This document shows, one piece after another, positions 61,885 to 64,000 of a stretch of DNA of 64,000 nt; within the stretch, counting starts at the first letter, position 1, and every line of letters begins with the position of its first letter. The notes under the pieces were generated by a model. It was given only the letters and a program-made list of their open reading frames with translations. It was not told where the DNA came from and did not search any database. Origin of the DNA: Venturia oleaginea (lineage: Eukaryota; Ascomycota; Dothideomycetes; Venturiales; Venturiaceae); NCBI GenBank assembly GCA_013176395.1, contig JABMLP010000006.1, positions 434,001 to 498,000 of the forward strand. Direction: 5' to 3'. The position numbers and the translations under genes are program-made.

Positions 61885-63047
61885 TATCTGTTGTTAACGT
61901 CTCTTATAGGTCCGGTGAAGCGCCATCATTGAATCTGAGATTTTTATTTCCGAAATTTTAAATCTCTATGTATTTGGGGACCGCGCCACACCTCATACCG
62001 CCGACGCTGAGAGCCCATTCGCATGCAGCGGGGGCTCTCTTATTGTGTGACTTGATATTGATCGTGGAATTGAAGATGGAGTACTTGGCATCGTCGAGTA
62101 AGCGCAGCGGATTGGAGCGTTAGCTTGGTGCTCGTTGACATAACGCTCTTGATGTGAACGAATACGTCGACAAGCCCGCAATCAATTGACAATTACCACC
62201 TCCTAAGCTGGCTGCGCGGATTTTGAGGGTATCAGCCGACGACCAGACTGTTTCTATCATGTAACGACGGTTTCCACAATGTATCTTGGACCGGTTTCAA
62301 TCAGTTCCTAGCTCTTATGTAAAGATCGCTCTTCTAATAGGAACGGCAGGAGCGAAGTTCGCGTATCCTTCGGCGTGAGAATGAATGGAGGGTTTGAAAT
62401 CAAGGCATAGCGCTTTTCGTCAAGAAAGTGTCGTGGGCTGCACGCCAGCGTGCTTAGTCTCTCCAATATTACCCATCCCATTTCCATGTCTGGTGACGCA
62501 AAGATTGATAAGGAATCATGGCTGGTGCTTCTGTGGAACATCAGATGAATATCAACACAGTTGCCCAAAGTTTCTAGCGAAGAGAGTCCTTGTAGTCAAA
62601 ACATAAAACCATAAAACCCACAAAATAGATATTCGTGTCAAGCAAACTATTACACCTCCTATTGGAACATCGGGTACTCGGGTTCTCTTTTTGCATGATT
62701 CTGGAAGTAGAGTAGAAGAGTTCAGCTAGGGTGTTGGGAGGTCGAGGTGCTCGAGTACAGGTGTGGCGCATGTAGTCGAGGTCGAAGCTTTTCGATTGGG
62801 TTTGGTAGAAGTGCAGCCCAACATGGGCTCGGAAGATTGAGCCTGCTGCCTTGGTCATCTACTCTGGCCTGAGCCATGGTCAACGTCACGTCTTCTCGTT
62901 GGTATGAGTATTCGTGGGCAGCTGCGAATTCTGCCTCAATAAGCTCATTACAACCCGCGGCTTGGTTTGTTCGTGATGATTAGATAGTATCCGAAGGATG
63001 ACAAGTGATGGAATGTTGAAGCAAGCCATCCTATGTTTCGAGCAATA
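61885..63047. other. Intergenic region with possible coding relics
   Basis: Minus-strand open stretches 62858-62574 (MTKAAGSIFRAHVGLHFYQT) and 62568-62308 (ending PPFILTPKDTRTSLLPFLLE) look protein-like but do not join by a credible intron, and I recognise no family. They may be another decayed gene next to the dead acyltransferase. Confidence 0.35.
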
Positions 63048-63738
63048 TCACATCAGGAGGCATCCGCCATCCGTCCTACCACCGCTGCTCGTAGTCGTCT
63101 TCGCAGCTGTTCTCGCGATGTCTTCTAGCACTTCGCGACACAATTCACCAGTCAAAGAGCTGCACTCTGCATATCGATCACACCTCATCTCTTGACTGAC
63201 GCGCAAGCCCTCCTGTGGCATAACGCTTTCACCCAATCTGCCAGCATCCTTCTCTTCCTGAGTCCACTCCTTCCTCAGATCTCTTTTCAGTCCCAAAACT
63301 ACAACGGGTATCTGCTCATTGTAATTGAAATGCCCTTCAATCGTACTCTTCCATTGAGTTTGCAACGAATACAGTGTAGAGCGCCGTGTGACATCATAAC
63401 AGAGTATGAGGACATCTGGTCTTAGAAGTGTGTAATTCTGAGGAGAGGAGGTGTCGTAGAATTCGAATCGATAGGGACGATTGTACATCTTTATATCGAA
63501 GACGAAGGGTTGGTCTAGGTCGCGCAGAATGGGCAGTTCTGATGCCGGTTGAGGTTCTGCTCTCAGGATGGGCTGGAGACTGCGAGCCCCCAAAGCAAGC
63601 CGGCTGTATTCATATTAGGGACTAGTCTGAAATTATGGACATGAAGACATACGACAGGAAAGTCGACTTACCAACCCCATCGTCTCCTAGTAGGAGTATT
63701 GACACGGTTGGCTCATCACCAATTGCATACGAAGACAT
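63048..63738 (-). CDS. Divergent Rho-like small GTPase, prenylated
   Basis: 213 residues; exons 63738-63653 and 63603-63048, intron 49 nt. P-loop GDDGVGKST follows MSSYAIGDEPTVSILLL. Switch II is DTSSPQNYTLLRP in place of DTAGQEDY; the guanine motif reads GLKRDL in place of NKxD; the late motif is ECSSLTGE (Rho ECSAKT/ALTGE). The C-terminus CLLM is a CaaX box preceded by a polar stretch, so the protein should be lipid-anchored. Aligned with Ras, Gly12 is Asp20 and Gln61 is Pro83 here, both changes that block GTP hydrolysis in other family members. It belongs to the Rho/Ras superfamily; the pathway is unknown. Confidence 0.85.
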
Positions 63739-64000
63739 TTTGATAGTGGTTTGAATTTTCCGCTCTTTGAGCTCATAGAGAGCAAAGCGACTGCTTCAGA
63801 ATATCATGAAGGGGCAGAGAATGGAAAGCCATGGTGGAGCGGTTGATTTGGTCTGGGGACCCAACGAGTCTTGATAGTCTGGCTGGTCTTGGCAAACTTG
63901 CGTTGCTTCTTTCGGTCGTGGGGTAACATTTCACCTATCTTTTCACCTCTTCGGTTGTTCATCATTTTGTTGCAAGTCGCATCAAAGATTGTAAAACATA
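63739..64000. other. 5' flank of the Rho-like gene
   Basis: Upstream sequence of the GTPase gene to the window edge. No gene was seen. Confidence 0.4.

Overview
The window is nuclear DNA of a filamentous ascomycete (Pezizomycotina; class uncertain, Leotiomycetes or a relative is a guess). Genes are split by short GT-AG introns, mostly 47-110 nt, with CTAAC/CTAAT-like branch sites. Several encoded families are typical of these fungi: a fungal phytochrome, the ESCRT-0 subunit Hse1, a Ste20-type PAK kinase, an ascomycete-type laccase and pogo/Fot1-like DNA transposons. No operons, plasmid features, CRISPR arrays or phage genes are visible.

Layout. 1-7.6 kb: the N-terminal part of a catalase-related protein (cut by the window edge), a secreted S10 serine carboxypeptidase with a probable one-base frameshift, the histidine-pathway isomerase HIS6, and an acyltransferase-3 membrane protein. 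8.2-13.1 kb: a transposon nest. Element A contains element B inserted into it, and element C lies directly beyond. All are pogo/Fot1-like with TA target duplications, and all carry broken transposases. 14.4-15.8 kb: a secreted SURNod19-like protein. 15.8-19.1 kb: gene-poor, including a TA-rich decayed island. 19.1-26.3 kb: a predicted 2,239-residue secreted protein that joins a hevein-type chitin-binding module, a long Ser-rich tandem-repeat stalk and a complete laccase. 26.7 kb: an intron-containing tRNA-Gln-like gene. 28.7-30.6 kb: element D, whose catalytic half matches B while its N-terminus and terminal repeats differ.

32.6-46.6 kb is a conserved housekeeping/signalling block: STE20-like kinase, HSE1, cytochrome b5 and a hybrid histidine kinase phytochrome. 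49.7-56.9 kb: a secreted protein of unknown family, an acidic probable nuclear protein, a small putative membrane protein, the retromer sorting nexin VPS5 and a hotdog-fold thioesterase. 57.2-59.7 kb: an intact DDE transposase gene between two arrays of the same 8-bp repeat, followed 26 bp later by a probably frameshifted F-box-like gene. 60.4-61.9 kb: a decayed BAHD/trichothecene-acetyltransferase-like gene. 63.0-63.7 kb: a divergent prenylated Rho-like GTPase.

The most distinctive items are the chitin-binding/laccase fusion with its higher-order repeat stalk, the B/D pair of transposons that share a catalytic region but differ in DNA-binding domain and termini, the exclusively TAG stop codons in elements A and C (as expected from CpA-to-TpA mutation, the RIP signature), and the Rho-like GTPase with substitutions at both classic GTP-hydrolysis positions. 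All splice sites were inferred by eye from GT-AG consensus and reading frame. No searches were run.
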